Below the pieces are notes generated by a model. The model saw only the letters and a list, made by a program, of their open reading frames with translations, ran no database searches and was not told the DNA's origin. DNA of 64,000 nt from Viridibacterium silvisoli (GTDB lineage: Bacteria; Pseudomonadota; Gammaproteobacteria; Burkholderiales; Rhodocyclaceae): assembly GCF_036017035.1 (NCBI RefSeq), contig NZ_JAYXHS010000002.1, forward strand, positions 930,001 to 994,000, given 5' to 3'. Position numbers and translations under genes: made by a program. Of the stretch, positions 1-10,103 are shown piece by piece; position 1 is the first letter of the stretch; each line of letters opens with the position of its first letter.

Positions 1-635
1 ACGCGACGGGCCGCGCCGAAATCCAGCAGTACCGGCCGGTCGCCACGCAGCAACATGATGTTGTCTGGCGCGATGTCGCGGTGGTAGCAATTTTCCTGAT
101 GGATCAGTTCAAGCGCATCGACGACGGGCGAGAGGATCTTCCTGATCCAGGCTTCGTCCGGTACGGCACCGCGCTCGCGCAGGGCATCGCGCAGGGTCCG
201 ACCTTCATAGAAGGGCATCGACATGTAGGCCGTGCCATTGGCTTCCCAGAATCGGTACACCTTGACCAGCGCGGGATGATCGAATTGCGCCAGGAGACGG
301 GCTTCATTGACGAAACTGCGCCGGCCGATTTCGAAGGTCTCGACGTAACGTTCAGCACTGACGAAGACCGACGCATTGGCGCTGCGTGAAGCGAGCGATG
401 TGGGCATGTACTCCTTGAGCGCCACGCGGCGTTGCAGGGAGTGGTCTTGCGCCAGATAGACGATGCCGAAACCGCCTTCGCCGATGATGTCGAGGATCTC
501 GAACTCACCGAGGCGGGTGCCGATCTGCAAGGTGTTCTGCTGCGCTTCGAGCGGCAGCGGCGCGGCGACAGGTGTAGCGACAGGTGTGGCGACAAAAGGC
601 TGGGCAGACGGCAGGGCGTCCTCGCTCAGTGCCAT
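1..635 (-). CDS. PpkA-like Ser/Thr protein kinase (3' part cut by window edge)
   Basis: N-terminal 211 codons of a Hanks-type kinase, read leftward from ATG 635; the C-terminus lies outside the window. Visible landmarks are a Pro/Ala-rich leader (residues 1-40), the glycine loop GEGGFG (52-57), the invariant Lys in VALKEY (K74), the catalytic HRD (185-187, in a YHRDIAPDN context) and DFG (205-207). All residues needed for phosphotransfer are present. The catalytic domain is closely similar to the complete kinase at 27410-29368. It is the last gene of the leftward tssJKLM-tagF operon, 76 bp after tagF. In H1-type T6SS the PpkA kinase phosphorylates the FHA protein to switch firing on, which is the likely role here. 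It could also be a second kinase with its own targets. Confidence 0.9.
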   Translation of the reverse strand, partial: MALSEDALPSAQPFVATPVATPVAAPLPLEAQQNTLQIGTRLGEFEILDIIGEGGFGIVYLAQDHSLQRRVALKEYMPTSLASRSANASVFVSAERYVETFEIGRRSFVNEARLLAQFDHPALVKVYRFWEANGTAYMSMPFYEGRTLRDALRERGAVPDEAWIRKILSPVVDALELIHQENCYHRDIAPDNIMLLRGDRPVLLDFGAARR

Positions 636-711
636 CGTTTTGTCGTTGTCGTTTCCCGCGTCAGGCACTGGCTGGTGTCCTGTTGGTTGAATGCCCGGCT
701 ATCGTGCTCGT

Positions 712-1431
712 TCAGGATTGTTCCGGCGTGTATTGCAGCATGCGCGCAAAGACACCCGGGCTGGGCATGCCTTGGCAGACAAAGCCACCGAGGGCGCTCG
801 CTTCATTCTGACACCACCACAGGCTGTAGCCGCCGAATAGCTGACCCATCAGGCGGCCAGCGGCCACGCGGGCCATGGTTTCGAGGCCGACATTGGGGCC
901 GGTTTCAATGCGTTCGAAAGCAGTGCGTTCACGCAGGGCGTGAGCCAGCGCGGTGCCGGCGCCTTCGGCGCGTAGCAGGGAGGGTGAGGAGGGTGAGCAG
1001 GAAGGCACACGGCAACTGGCCAGCGCGGCTTCAAAACTGTCTATCGTCGCGTCGGCTTCCAGACCTGCACGTGCAGCAGCTTCCAGATCCTGCACCCACT
1101 CCTCCACCGCCCCCACGGTGCTGGGCTCAAAGCTGAAATTCTGCAGCTCGGCGCAAAGGGTCAGTGGAAAGTAGCGGCCCACGCGATCGACCGACGGCAT
1201 GACGATGCCCGCCCAGGTCGAAGTATCCAGCGTGCCGGGCGCGATCACGAAGCGCCACACGTGCGAGGTCAGGTAGGTGTTCAGCCATTCGTTGCCGAGG
1301 TTCTGCTGACTGTGGGCGAGACCGCGTTGCAGCCAGGCGTCCCAATCGGCGACGAAGGCCTGTGGCAGACGTCGATGGGCAAAATCGCCCAATGCAGGCA
1401 ATTTTCCGAACCATCCGGGCGTCATTTCCAT
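712..1431 (-). CDS. tagF: TagF (ImpM family) T6SS accessory protein
   Basis: A 239-aa protein opening with GWFGKLPALGDFAHRRLP, the hallmark N-terminus of the ImpM/TagF family (type VI secretion-associated protein BMA_A0400 type). In Pseudomonas TagF is a post-translational repressor of T6SS firing that works against the threonine-phosphorylation pathway. It acts in the cytoplasm and has no signal peptide or membrane span. It starts 17 bp after the tssM stop, so it is surely in the same operon, and it is followed by the PpkA-like kinase. Having repressor and kinase adjacent fits an H1-like regulated system. Confidence 0.93.
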   Translation of the reverse strand: MEMTPGWFGKLPALGDFAHRRLPQAFVADWDAWLQRGLAHSQQNLGNEWLNTYLTSHVWRFVIAPGTLDTSTWAGIVMPSVDRVGRYFPLTLCAELQNFSFEPSTVGAVEEWVQDLEAAARAGLEADATIDSFEAALASCRVPSCSPSSPSLLRAEGAGTALAHALRERTAFERIETGPNVGLETMARVAAGRLMGQLFGGYSLWWCQNEASALGGFVCQGMPSPGVFARMLQYTPEQS

Positions 1432-1448
1432 GGCCGATCCCCCTCGCG

Positions 1449-4400
1449 TTACAGACCGGAGGGGCAGCGAAACTCGGCGAGTTCGCGCAACCGGAAGGGG
1501 TTCTGCACGCTGCTCGAGGTCACGTCAAAGCTGGCGTTGCGACCATCGACAGCAAAGGTCACGCGGAATTTCTCCGGCGCGCCGGCAGGCTGGATGTTCG
1601 CCTTGTCGAGCATGCGGAACAGCGACCACGGGCCATCCAGTGCCGTGCCCGAGGTGCCGCTGACGCCAGGTGGCGTGATCTGCACGCGCACTTGCAGGCC
1701 GCCTTTGGGGCCGGGCCACTGTACCGACTGTGGCACCTGCGGGCCGTGAGCGTACTTGACCAGCTGGCCATCTACATCGAATACGAAGTTGGTGATGGCC
1801 GGGTCCATGTCGACCGGCTTGAAATCGAGACGCAGGATGCCGCCGTTGCGGAAGAACACGTCGCGGATCACGGCCGCACGCTGGAACTGCTGCAGGTTGC
1901 CGGAGCTGCCGAGCGACTGCTCCTGCACCTTCTTGAAGGTCCAGGGGTTGGTCGAGGTGTCGACGTACTGTGCGAGGTTCTGCGTGAAGAAGGCATCGAG
2001 CTTGCCGCCGGGGCCGAACAGCGCTGCGAAGTCGTCACGTGTCACGTCGCGCGTGCTGTTGCGCACGAAGGGGTAACGCCCTTCGATGGCCTGGTTGCAG
2101 AACTGGCCAATCTGCGCACCGACCTGGCTGCTCAAGGTCTCGCGCAAGGTCGACAACGCCTGACCGGTGCCTGCAGCGGACACGTCCTGCATCATCGTGC
2201 GTACGGGTTCCGGCATGCGCGCGCTCTCAGCCTTCACCTTGGCGGCTGCGTCCGACGGTGGTGGCGCAACCTTGTCGCGCAGCGCTGTTTCCGTGGCGGA
2301 CATGGCGATGTAGACATCGTTGAGCAAGGCGACGACGGCCGCGATCGGCGCGCTCTTGTCATCACCCGTGACGAGCGTGCGCAGCTGATTGAAGTGGTCG
2401 TCGACAATCATCTCGATACCGCCGGCAGGCACCTGTGTCTGTGTCGTGGTGTCCTTGCTGAACAGTTTGCTCAGATCCGACTGCGTTTCCGACAGCTTGT
2501 CCTGCACCTTCTCGACTGTGGATTTGTCGCTGGCCTTGAGGCTCAGCGTCGTTTCGCGCGACATGGCCTTCATCAGCTTGGGCAGTGGTGAATCGATAGC
2601 CGACAACACGCGGGCGATCTGGATGTTCTGCGTCAGGCTGTTGGCCTTGGTGACGCCGATGTCATTGATGAAGCTGTCCCAGACGCGCACATAGTCGTTC
2701 AGGTAGATGCGCCGTACTTCGTTGGCGATCTTCTTCTCGTCTTCCAGGCTGCGCTTGCCGGTTGCCGTGGCGAGCACCCATGGCTCTTCCTCGGTGAGTT
2801 GCGCCGAAACACGCTCGACCACCTTGGCAAAGCCTTTGTGATAGCCATCGAAAGTGAACAAGCCGGGGACGCCGCGGCTGAGTGGCGCGCCACTCTTGCG
2901 CACGAAGACGATGGCGCCTGCCGGCCCGACGGTTTTCTCGATGGTGAACTCCGGAAACTCGCTACCCACGCCCTGGCGCTTCAGGCGGCTGTAGATGCGG
3001 TCGGGCAGTGAGAAGCGCAGCAGCTGGTTGCGCACCGAGGCGATCAGCGCAGCATCAGCCGGCACGGGCGATGCCGCGGGGCCATCGGCAAACAGCACGT
3101 TGAGATATTCGGTCAGTGCCGCACGTTGCTCAGCCGTCGTCTCGCGTGGCAGATTCTGCTCCCAGTCGAGGCTGATCCAGGCCTTGAGTGCGTCGCCATC
3201 GAAGTGGCTGCCGTCATGCAGCATCAGGTAGCTCTTCAGCGCCTCGTAGGCAAACTCGAGATTGTTCGGGTCGAGTCGGCGCAGCTGGTTTTCTACGCGA
3301 TTGGCAATGCGCGGCAAGAGTACGTCACGCAGTAGCGTGCGGTAGGCCTGGCCGGACGCGGCATCGAGCTTGTCGCCCTGGTACAGGCCGAACTGCATGG
3401 ACAGCGGTGCGCCGCCTTCGACACGGTGAGCTGTCAGTGACACATTGCGAACGGCATCGATCACCGGCAGGATGCCAACGACATCGTCCGGAGCGGCAAT
3501 GCGTGCCTTGTCCACGACCTCTTGCGTAACCTTTACCTTGGCATTGACCTCGTTCACGTAAGCGCGATTGTTGTTGAAGCTCAAGGCCCATGCGACCATC
3601 AGGCCAATGGTGATCAGCACTGTTGCTGCGATGGCTGCCAGGCGCATTGCGCTGCGACGACGCTCCCACTTCAGATTCGTGCCGCCGATGCGTTGCTCGG
3701 CGAAGACCACTTCGCGCAACAGACGCGTGATGAAGAAGCTCTTGCCGGCACCGGCCTGCGGTGGCGAGACGCGACGCTCGAGACCGAATGCACCGCCGAG
3801 GCTGGCCATGACGCGATCAATCGGGCTGCCTTCCTGGGTGCCGCTCGTGAAGTACGCGCCGCGTACCATCAACGCCTGATCGAAACCGGAGGGTGCGAAG
3901 ACCTTGTCGAGGAACGTTGCGAGTACGCGATTGGCTGCGGCCAGTTGCTGGTCGAACGCAGCGATGGCGCCGCGACGGCCGAGGTCGGGCTCTTCGCGAA
4001 GGCGCGTTGGCAACAGATCGAGCACGCGTTGGCGCAATGCGTCGAGCTTGACCGGAAGCTCTTTGACTTGCGCAGCATTGGCGTCGCCCGAGCTGGTCGG
4101 CGGGAAGGTGATGCCCCACACCTGGTCGCGCGCCTCCTTGCCGAAGTCGCTGAAGAACTCGTTGAAGCCCGCAATCAAGTCAGCCTTCGTAACCAGCACG
4201 TAAATCGGCAGCCGCACATTCAGCGCGGTGTACAGCTCCTGGATGCGGGTACGTAGCGCCGTTGCGTGACGCTCGGCTTCGGCTTCCGACTGGCTGAGCA
4301 GATCACCGAGGCTCACAGTCAGGAGTACGCCGTTGAGTGGCTGGCGTGGGCGATGCTTCTTCAGCAGCGACATGAAACCCTGCCAGGCGTCGCGGTCGCT

Positions 4401-5024
4401 GGCCTGGTCGGAGTCCTGCGTGGTGTAGCGGCCGGCGGTGTCGACCAGCACGGCTTCGTCGGTGAACCACCAGTCGCAATTGCGCGTGCCGCCGATGCCC
4501 TTGAGCTGGTGCGCGCCGAGTTTTTCCGCGAGCGGGAAGCGCAGGCCGGAATTGATCAGCGCAGTCGTCTTGCCCGAGCCCGGTGCACCGATGAAGACGT
4601 ACCAAGGCAGTTCATACAGGAAGCGAGCTGAACCTACGGACAGCAGGCGCGCCAGTCCGCCTTTCTTGGCGTTCTGCGCGCTGCGTGTTTCCTTGAGGAC
4701 ACGTACGGCTTCCTCGAAGCGTTTGCGCAGTGCCAGTACTTCTTCTGATTGAGCGGGTTGCCCGGGCGCTTCGCTGCTCTTGACGAGGCCGTCAAGCAGT
4801 TGCGCGTTGTTCTTGCGAGCCTTGATCTTGCGCCAGATGGCCTTCAGGATGAAGAACAGCACGATGGCGCCAATAAGGATCAGGCGCACCAGGGTCGAGC
4901 CGAGTGGTGCAAAGCCGGCAATCGAGATCAGCGGGCCGATGAACCAGATGACCAGTGCCAGGGCGATCAGGCCGAGGATGGTCAGCAACACCGGGTGCAG
5001 GATTATTTTGAAGAAAGCTTTCAT
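1449..5024 (-). CDS. tssM: TssM (IcmF/VasK) inner-membrane complex protein
   Basis: 1191 aa, the normal length for TssM, the large inner-membrane component that with TssL and TssJ forms the trans-envelope complex. Two hydrophobic segments (about 11-33 and 41-60) form the N-terminal hairpin. A cytoplasmic GTPase-like domain follows, with a complete Walker A GAPGSGKT (146-153) and a Walker B-like VDTAGRY. A third membrane span near 455-480 leads to the long periplasmic part that contacts the TssJ lipoprotein. Because the P-loop is intact, this belongs to the NTP-binding TssM class. It is preceded by tssL (74-bp gap) and followed by tagF. Confidence 0.97.
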   Translation of the reverse strand: MKAFFKIILHPVLLTILGLIALALVIWFIGPLISIAGFAPLGSTLVRLILIGAIVLFFILKAIWRKIKARKNNAQLLDGLVKSSEAPGQPAQSEEVLALRKRFEEAVRVLKETRSAQNAKKGGLARLLSVGSARFLYELPWYVFIGAPGSGKTTALINSGLRFPLAEKLGAHQLKGIGGTRNCDWWFTDEAVLVDTAGRYTTQDSDQASDRDAWQGFMSLLKKHRPRQPLNGVLLTVSLGDLLSQSEAEAERHATALRTRIQELYTALNVRLPIYVLVTKADLIAGFNEFFSDFGKEARDQVWGITFPPTSSGDANAAQVKELPVKLDALRQRVLDLLPTRLREEPDLGRRGAIAAFDQQLAAANRVLATFLDKVFAPSGFDQALMVRGAYFTSGTQEGSPIDRVMASLGGAFGLERRVSPPQAGAGKSFFITRLLREVVFAEQRIGGTNLKWERRRSAMRLAAIAATVLITIGLMVAWALSFNNNRAYVNEVNAKVKVTQEVVDKARIAAPDDVVGILPVIDAVRNVSLTAHRVEGGAPLSMQFGLYQGDKLDAASGQAYRTLLRDVLLPRIANRVENQLRRLDPNNLEFAYEALKSYLMLHDGSHFDGDALKAWISLDWEQNLPRETTAEQRAALTEYLNVLFADGPAASPVPADAALIASVRNQLLRFSLPDRIYSRLKRQGVGSEFPEFTIEKTVGPAGAIVFVRKSGAPLSRGVPGLFTFDGYHKGFAKVVERVSAQLTEEEPWVLATATGKRSLEDEKKIANEVRRIYLNDYVRVWDSFINDIGVTKANSLTQNIQIARVLSAIDSPLPKLMKAMSRETTLSLKASDKSTVEKVQDKLSETQSDLSKLFSKDTTTQTQVPAGGIEMIVDDHFNQLRTLVTGDDKSAPIAAVVALLNDVYIAMSATETALRDKVAPPPSDAAAKVKAESARMPEPVRTMMQDVSAAGTGQALSTLRETLSSQVGAQIGQFCNQAIEGRYPFVRNSTRDVTRDDFAALFGPGGKLDAFFTQNLAQYVDTSTNPWTFKKVQEQSLGSSGNLQQFQRAAVIRDVFFRNGGILRLDFKPVDMDPAITNFVFDVDGQLVKYAHGPQVPQSVQWPGPKGGLQVRVQITPPGVSGTSGTALDGPWSLFRMLDKANIQPAGAPEKFRVTFAVDGRNASFDVTSSSVQNPFRLRELAEFRCPSGL

Positions 5025-5098
5025 GCGAGGCCCCGTTGGCGGAAGTCTTTAGTTGTCGGACACATTGGTGACCCCGTAGCGCGTATCGCGTGGGGAGC

Positions 5099-6421
5099 TC
5101 AGTTGGTGCCCGCTGCCGGGAATACGATGATCTCGACACGCCGGTTCTGCGCACGCCCTTCAGGTGTGGCATTGGTCACCAGCGGTTCGCTGTCGGCGCG
5201 CCCTTCGGTCTGGATCTTCTTGCCCGGCAACTGCGAGGCGAGGGCCGCAGCCACCGCGTCGGCACGTGCCTGCGAGAGATGCCAGTTGGAGGGGAAGCGT
5301 GCCGAGCGGATCGGTTGATTGTCGGAGTGGCCGCGCACCAGTACGCGACCATCTACCTTGGCGACGGCTGCACCGACCTTGGTCAGCAGGTCCGCGAAGG
5401 ATGCCGACAAAGTCGCGCTGCCCGGCTCGAACAAGGTGTCACCCTGCGCGAGCACGATGCTGCGATCTGACAAGTCACGCACGGTCAATTTGCCGGTGCG
5501 GATCTCTTCGGGGAGGAACTGCTGCAGACGGTCGGGCGCTTTCACGGCGACTGGCTCGGCGGGCTTCACGACCGGTGTGGGCGGTGGCACCTTGAGGCCG
5601 AGAATCGCCGAGAAGGTCGGGTCGGAATTGCGATTCAGCGCGTAGTAGGCGCTGAAGAAAATCATCATCAGCATCAGCGCTGCGATGGCCGCGATGACCC
5701 AGATCGGGATCGAGTCGCGCAGCGGACGATCCGGCGTCGCGTTCGTTGCCCATTCCGGAGACAGCTCGCGTGTGGGCTCGCCACGCTCCTTGGCAATCAT
5801 CTGACCCAGGCGTTCGCGCACCGTTGCCAGTTGCTCCTTGCCGTTCTGCAAGACGCGGTAGCGGCCCTCGAAGCCGAGCGACAGGATGATGTAGAACAGC
5901 TCGAGCAGGTTGCGATGCGTGCCTGGTTGCTCTGCGACCTTGCCGAGCAGCTGGAAGAACTTCTCGCCGCCCCAGGCTTCGTTGTGGAACTGCACCAGCA
6001 AGCTGCGCTGCGCCCAGATCTTTTCACCCCAGGGCGTGTTGGCGGCCGTTTCGTCGAGGAAGCAGCACAGCGCATAGCGTGCGCCGACGACATGCTCGTT
6101 GAGCAGGCCGAGTTCGCGTGCCTTGGTTTCGAAGGTCTGGATGGCGCGTGCCAGTGTGTCGCGCAGGCCGGCCGGGTCGGGGTGATGCGCCTGACGCAGT
6201 TGCGGCACGAGATTGAGCAAGGGGTTAGCGGCTGCGACCAATGGGTTGAGACCCGAGTACCAGTCGAGAGCCGAGAGCTCGACGCGCTCGAAGTTGAAAC
6301 GTGAGGAAGAGGAGGGGGCTGCTCCGGCGGAGGCAGCAGGGCGCTGTGGCCGCGCGCCGGGATTGGGAATGACCAATGTCCGGTCGGCTGGCAGCTGCCC
6401 GAAGGGATCGTCGCTCGTCAT
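5099..6421 (-). CDS. tssL: TssL (DotU/ImpK) with C-terminal OmpA peptidoglycan-binding domain
   Basis: 440 aa from ATG 6421, chosen over an in-frame start at 6463 because a GGGGGA ribosome site sits just before it and the added 14 residues look unstructured. The DotU cytoplasmic domain spans about residues 45-215 (FLDETAANTPWG, LLELFYIILSLGFEGRY), one transmembrane helix lies at 239-262, and an OmpA/MotB domain occupies about 320-440 (VRGHSDNQPI, RAQNRRVEIIV). This is the extended TssL type that anchors the complex to peptidoglycan itself, so a separate TagL is not needed. It sits between tssK and tssM. Confidence 0.97.
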   Translation of the reverse strand: MTSDDPFGQLPADRTLVIPNPGARPQRPAASAGAAPSSSSRFNFERVELSALDWYSGLNPLVAAANPLLNLVPQLRQAHHPDPAGLRDTLARAIQTFETKARELGLLNEHVVGARYALCCFLDETAANTPWGEKIWAQRSLLVQFHNEAWGGEKFFQLLGKVAEQPGTHRNLLELFYIILSLGFEGRYRVLQNGKEQLATVRERLGQMIAKERGEPTRELSPEWATNATPDRPLRDSIPIWVIAAIAALMLMMIFFSAYYALNRNSDPTFSAILGLKVPPPTPVVKPAEPVAVKAPDRLQQFLPEEIRTGKLTVRDLSDRSIVLAQGDTLFEPGSATLSASFADLLTKVGAAVAKVDGRVLVRGHSDNQPIRSARFPSNWHLSQARADAVAAALASQLPGKKIQTEGRADSEPLVTNATPEGRAQNRRVEIIVFPAAGTN

Positions 6422-6508
6422 GTTATGGATGTCCCCCGCTTGTCTGGGTAGTGCCGATGGCAAGTCGCCGCCGGCAAGTTTCTTGTCTGGTGTTGCGTGC
6501 GCCGGCGC

Positions 6509-7855
6509 TTAACTCCGGATGGCCCACAGCGAAACTTCGAGTCCCGGAAAATCGCCCGAAACGTACATGCCGAGCCCGCCGGAGCTGTCGAGCTGCTTCC
6601 ACAGGTCGCCCGTGTTATCGAGCTCGAAATAAGTGAAACCGGCGTGGAATGGAATCTGGCGCGGCGCCACCGACAAGGGGCGCAGAGCGATGCCGGGCAA
6701 CTGCAGGTTGACCAGTTCGCGGATCTTCTCTACCGGGCCGAGCTTCGCTTGCGTCGGGAAACGCGCGCGCACGGTTTCGCCCGGGATCTGTGCATTGACG
6801 GCGAGCACAAAGCCAGCTTGGCGCAGCAGGCCCTTGTCCGGAATCATGCCGACGTAGCGACCCTGCTTGTGATCTTGCAACTCTATCTGGATGGCATTCT
6901 GCTCCAGAATGGCTGACAGGCCGCGCCGCACTTCGCGGATGACTGGATCGAACGTTGCCTGTAGCGCATCGTGCTTGTAGGTGGGCATGCTGGGCGGGCG
7001 ACGATTGCTGGCAGTGAGTGTGGCCAGCTCGCCCATCAGTTCCAGCAGTTGTGCATAGAGGCGCTCCGGATGCAGTCTGGCGATCTGCGTCAGATGATCG
7101 AAGACGGCTTGATGGCGGTTCACCGTCATCAGGAAAAGAAAGTCTGCGATTTCGGAGACGCCGCCAGCACCTGCCTGCGTCAGGCGACCTGCCAGTGCAT
7201 CGCCGCGCTGGTTCAGCAGTCCCTGTACTTCGCGCAGCATCGCGCCAAGCGGCGGCGCGGCGGTGCAAGCCAGCATCGGCGGGATATAGCCACGATCGAT
7301 CAGAAGGCTGTTGTCGGGTTTGCGTTCGACGACGCGGATGACGCCGATTTTCACGAAGGCGTCGGAGAGGCGTGACTCGGCTTCCAGAACCAGACGCGGA
7401 CGGCCGATCTGCACGACCTCTGCTGCTGCGCTGGCCGTCGCCGAGTCCGGCAGGGTGGCGTCTTCCACATCGTAGCGCGCCAGTGGATCTGCCGACGCTT
7501 CGCTAACCGACGGGTCGGTGGATTCGGGCATGAGCGGCCGGCGCATGGGCAGTGCCAGACAGACGACGGCATCCTTCACATCGGAAGGGAAGTCCAGCGC
7601 AATCGGGCCCATGTGGGCGGCGGGGAATTCGAAAGGCGAACCGTCGGGCAGGATGCCGGCGGCTGACTTGATGGCGATCTTGCCGATGTTGAGGGCGGCT
7701 TCGTCAATGTCGAGTTGCACGAAGCCCCAGAAGAACGGGCTCGCACTTTTTGCGCGCCCTTCGACCAGCCACTCCACGTGCCGGTCCTGCTGTTGGAAAT
7801 GTTGCGGTCGAAGGAAGAGGCCTTCTGACCAAACCACTTTGCTGTACCAGGACAT
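6509..7855 (-). CDS. tssK: TssK (ImpJ/VasE) baseplate protein
   Basis: 448 aa, standard TssK length, starting MSWYSKVVWSEGLFLRPQHFQ, the signature opening of the ImpJ/VasE family. TssK is the trimeric cytoplasmic adaptor that links the TssEFG wedge to the TssJLM membrane complex. It has no membrane segment. It lies 70 bp after tssJ and 87 bp before tssL in the leftward operon. Nothing unusual was seen. Confidence 0.97.
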   Translation of the reverse strand: MSWYSKVVWSEGLFLRPQHFQQQDRHVEWLVEGRAKSASPFFWGFVQLDIDEAALNIGKIAIKSAAGILPDGSPFEFPAAHMGPIALDFPSDVKDAVVCLALPMRRPLMPESTDPSVSEASADPLARYDVEDATLPDSATASAAAEVVQIGRPRLVLEAESRLSDAFVKIGVIRVVERKPDNSLLIDRGYIPPMLACTAAPPLGAMLREVQGLLNQRGDALAGRLTQAGAGGVSEIADFLFLMTVNRHQAVFDHLTQIARLHPERLYAQLLELMGELATLTASNRRPPSMPTYKHDALQATFDPVIREVRRGLSAILEQNAIQIELQDHKQGRYVGMIPDKGLLRQAGFVLAVNAQIPGETVRARFPTQAKLGPVEKIRELVNLQLPGIALRPLSVAPRQIPFHAGFTYFELDNTGDLWKQLDSSGGLGMYVSGDFPGLEVSLWAIRS

Positions 7856-7925
7856 GGCGTGCGCGTAAGTAAGAGTGTGGTTGAACAGTGTTCCCAGCGG
7901 TGCTTTTCAGCGCTGAGCCCGAAGT

Positions 7926-8405
7926 CTAGCGGCTTTTGCCGGCAAGCGTGATCTGGTCATTCTTGAGGCTGACGGAGACGTCGTTCGCCTTGTGTGGCGT
8001 CAGCGGCGTAGTGCTGCGCCAGGTAGCGCGGTCGATGTTGCGGTACTGCACAAAGACCGCCAGGGTCTGCGCAGGGCCCGCATCCTTCGTGTCGAGCTTC
8101 TTGGTCTCGCCGGGTTTGAGCGTGAACTCCTCGCGCAGCACGATGGCATCGCCGAGGGTTGCTTGGTCCTTTTCGAGCAGGGAAAAGAAGTCTGCCGTAT
8201 TGAAAGCCGAATCATTCTTCAGCAGGTAGTAGCGCACGACGACAGGTGTCGAACGGCCGCGCGTGTCGACGTTCACTTTCTCGTCTGCGACGAACGTGAT
8301 TGCCGCCAGCGTCGGTGGCGGTGGCGACTTGCTGCAGCTTGTCAGTAGCAGGCCGCAGAGGAGTGCGACGCACAATGAACGCAGTGAAGTTATCAGGCTG
8401 TTCAC
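7926..8405 (-). CDS. tssJ: TssJ (VasD/Lip) outer-membrane lipoprotein
   Basis: 159 aa, starting with GTG behind a GGAAG ribosome site. A lipoprotein signal peptide ends in LLTS-C with lipidated Cys24, followed by SKSPPPP. TssJ is the outer-membrane lipoprotein that binds the periplasmic domain of TssM. The transthyretin-like fold region (for example PVVVRYYLLKNDSAFNTADF) is typical. It is the first gene of the leftward T6SS operon and faces the divergent intergenic region shared with tssA. Confidence 0.95.
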   Translation of the reverse strand: MNSLITSLRSLCVALLCGLLLTSCSKSPPPPTLAAITFVADEKVNVDTRGRSTPVVVRYYLLKNDSAFNTADFFSLLEKDQATLGDAIVLREEFTLKPGETKKLDTKDAGPAQTLAVFVQYRNIDRATWRSTTPLTPHKANDVSVSLKNDQITLAGKSR

Positions 8406-8869
8406 AACAGGGCTTCCTTCCCGGCAGATTTGATCAAGTGGTGCCGAACGGGTCGTCGCGCATAGCCATCAGAGGTATGGGCTGAACGAAGGTCGTCGCA
8501 CATTCGCGCCGGTCATTATGCTTGAGCAACACGGCACTTCACACAACGCCTCTCATAAAACTGCTTGCTGCCAAACGGGTCGGTTGCACGGCCCGTCGCG
8601 AACTGGATGCATTGTGCAGGCTCCACCCGGAGAACCTTGATGGGCCTGCCCGTGCGGGTGACGTACAACCGGGCATAAACAAATCGTCGCCTGTGTGGCT
8701 GCGCTATAAACTCTGCTATCGCTTTTCCCGAGACTTCGCCAATATTCGAACTTGCCGTGACTGCGCCAGATGGCTTGTTGCCTGACTCCGTAGCCGGGTT
8801 GTCAGCGGTTCGATCGATGACTGATGATGACGAGATCTGCAGAAAAAATAATTGGGGAAAGGCCGAGGC
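8406..8869. promoter_or_regulatory. Divergent intergenic region between tssJ and tssA
   Basis: These 464 bp must hold the promoters of both T6SS operons. A TATAAA box lies at 8705-8710 without a convincing -35. Short GC-rich dyads occur near 8575-8600 and 8645-8660. I found no clear sigma-54 (GG-N10-GC) site and no coding potential on either strand. The exact promoter positions cannot be assigned by eye. Confidence 0.5.
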
Positions 8870-9934
8870 ATGCTGGAAGACATTGATGTTGAAGCGCTGT
8901 GGGCGCCGCTGGATGGTGATGCGGGCTGTGGTCCGAATCTGGAGTACGACCCGGAGTTCATGCAGCTGGAGGAGGCTGCACGTGGTCAGCCGGGACAGGA
9001 GTTTGCCAATTCGGATACCGGCACCCGCGTAACCATCGAAGGGCAGGACGCTGACTGGGGCCAGGTGTTTAAGCTGGCAGACGGTTTGATGCAGCGGACG
9101 CGTGACGTACGCGTTGCCACGTACTTTGCGCGCGCCTTGGTCAGGACCGAAGGTTTTGTTGGTGCCAGGCTAGGCCTGAAGCTGATTGATGGATTGCTTG
9201 AGCGTTTCTGGTCGGGCGTTCATCCCGAACTGGATCCCGACGACGACAACGATCCGACGATGCGCGTCAATGCGCTGGCGCCGCTGGTTGCCTCTGAAGC
9301 GTTCATTGACGACCTGCGCGCCAGCTGGCTGCTGCGGTCGCGTCAGTCCGGTGTGCTGACGGTGCGTAATGTGGAGGTGGCGCAGGGCAAGCTGCCATCG
9401 CGTGAGGGTGAACAGGTCTATTCCGAGTCACAGGTCTCGGGCATGCTCTCCGAAGCACTGGAGCTGGATGCGGACTTGGGCGCAACCATCGAGGAAACCA
9501 TCGAACTGGTTTCGAAGATTTCCGGATTCTTGCAAGCGCAGGTGGGTGTATCCAGAGCGCTGGATTTCAAACCCCTGCAGACGGTACTGCACAGCGTGCG
9601 CCAGGCCTATATGTTGGTTGCGCCGGTTGAAGGTGGCGAAGAAGCCGGAGCCTGGGGCGAGGAAGATGGCGCGTCGACAGGAGGAAGCAGCGGTGGCGGT
9701 GGTTCGTCACGCTCCGGTGAAATCCGGTCGCGTCAGGATGTCGTCACCGGAATCGACAAATTGATTGAGTATCTCGAACGGGCTGAGCCGAGTAACCCTG
9801 CCCAGATACTTCTCAAGCGCGCCAAGCGCGTCGTGAACATGAGCTTCCTGGAAGCGCTTAACGAGATCGCGCCGGATGCTTTGCAGCAAGCGGAATTGAT
9901 ACTTGGTGATCAATTGAACAAATCCGAGTATTGA
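8870..9934 (+). CDS. tssA: TssA (ImpA family)
   Basis: 354 aa from ATG 8870, chosen over the TTG at 8852 because GGGGAAAGG lies 7 bp upstream. The N-terminal ImpA domain is clear (LWAPLDGDAGCGPNLEYDPEF). A Gly/Ser-rich linker lies near residues 265-285 and a conserved C-terminal segment near 290-350 (SRQDVVTGIDKLIEYLERAEPSNPA, read in pieces). TssA caps the growing sheath and helps baseplate assembly. It is first in the rightward operon, as in the H1 system of P. aeruginosa. Confidence 0.95.
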   Translation: MLEDIDVEALWAPLDGDAGCGPNLEYDPEFMQLEEAARGQPGQEFANSDTGTRVTIEGQDADWGQVFKLADGLMQRTRDVRVATYFARALVRTEGFVGARLGLKLIDGLLERFWSGVHPELDPDDDNDPTMRVNALAPLVASEAFIDDLRASWLLRSRQSGVLTVRNVEVAQGKLPSREGEQVYSESQVSGMLSEALELDADLGATIEETIELVSKISGFLQAQVGVSRALDFKPLQTVLHSVRQAYMLVAPVEGGEEAGAWGEEDGASTGGSSGGGGSSRSGEIRSRQDVVTGIDKLIEYLERAEPSNPAQILLKRAKRVVNMSFLEALNEIAPDALQQAELILGDQLNKSEY

Positions 9935-10103
9935 GAACGATCAATTTTGTGACAGGATGTCGAACCAGTCGTCAGGCTGCGTCAGTGTGGTGCTGAAAGA
10001 GGCTTCTTCGGCCTGATGGTTTAGTGGCAGATTCGTGTGTCGGGGCGTAGTGCTTCGTAGTACCGCCCCGGGTTCAATCAGTTTTTTCCTTGGGAGGGTC
10101 ATC

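Noticed and set aside
1362..2591. 409-codon open frame on the plus strand
   Set aside because: Antisense to tssM and tagF; shadow-frame composition.
8684..8710. TATAAA-based promoter for tssA
   Set aside because: No acceptable -35 at 16-18 bp; left as an unassigned possibility in the intergenic entry.
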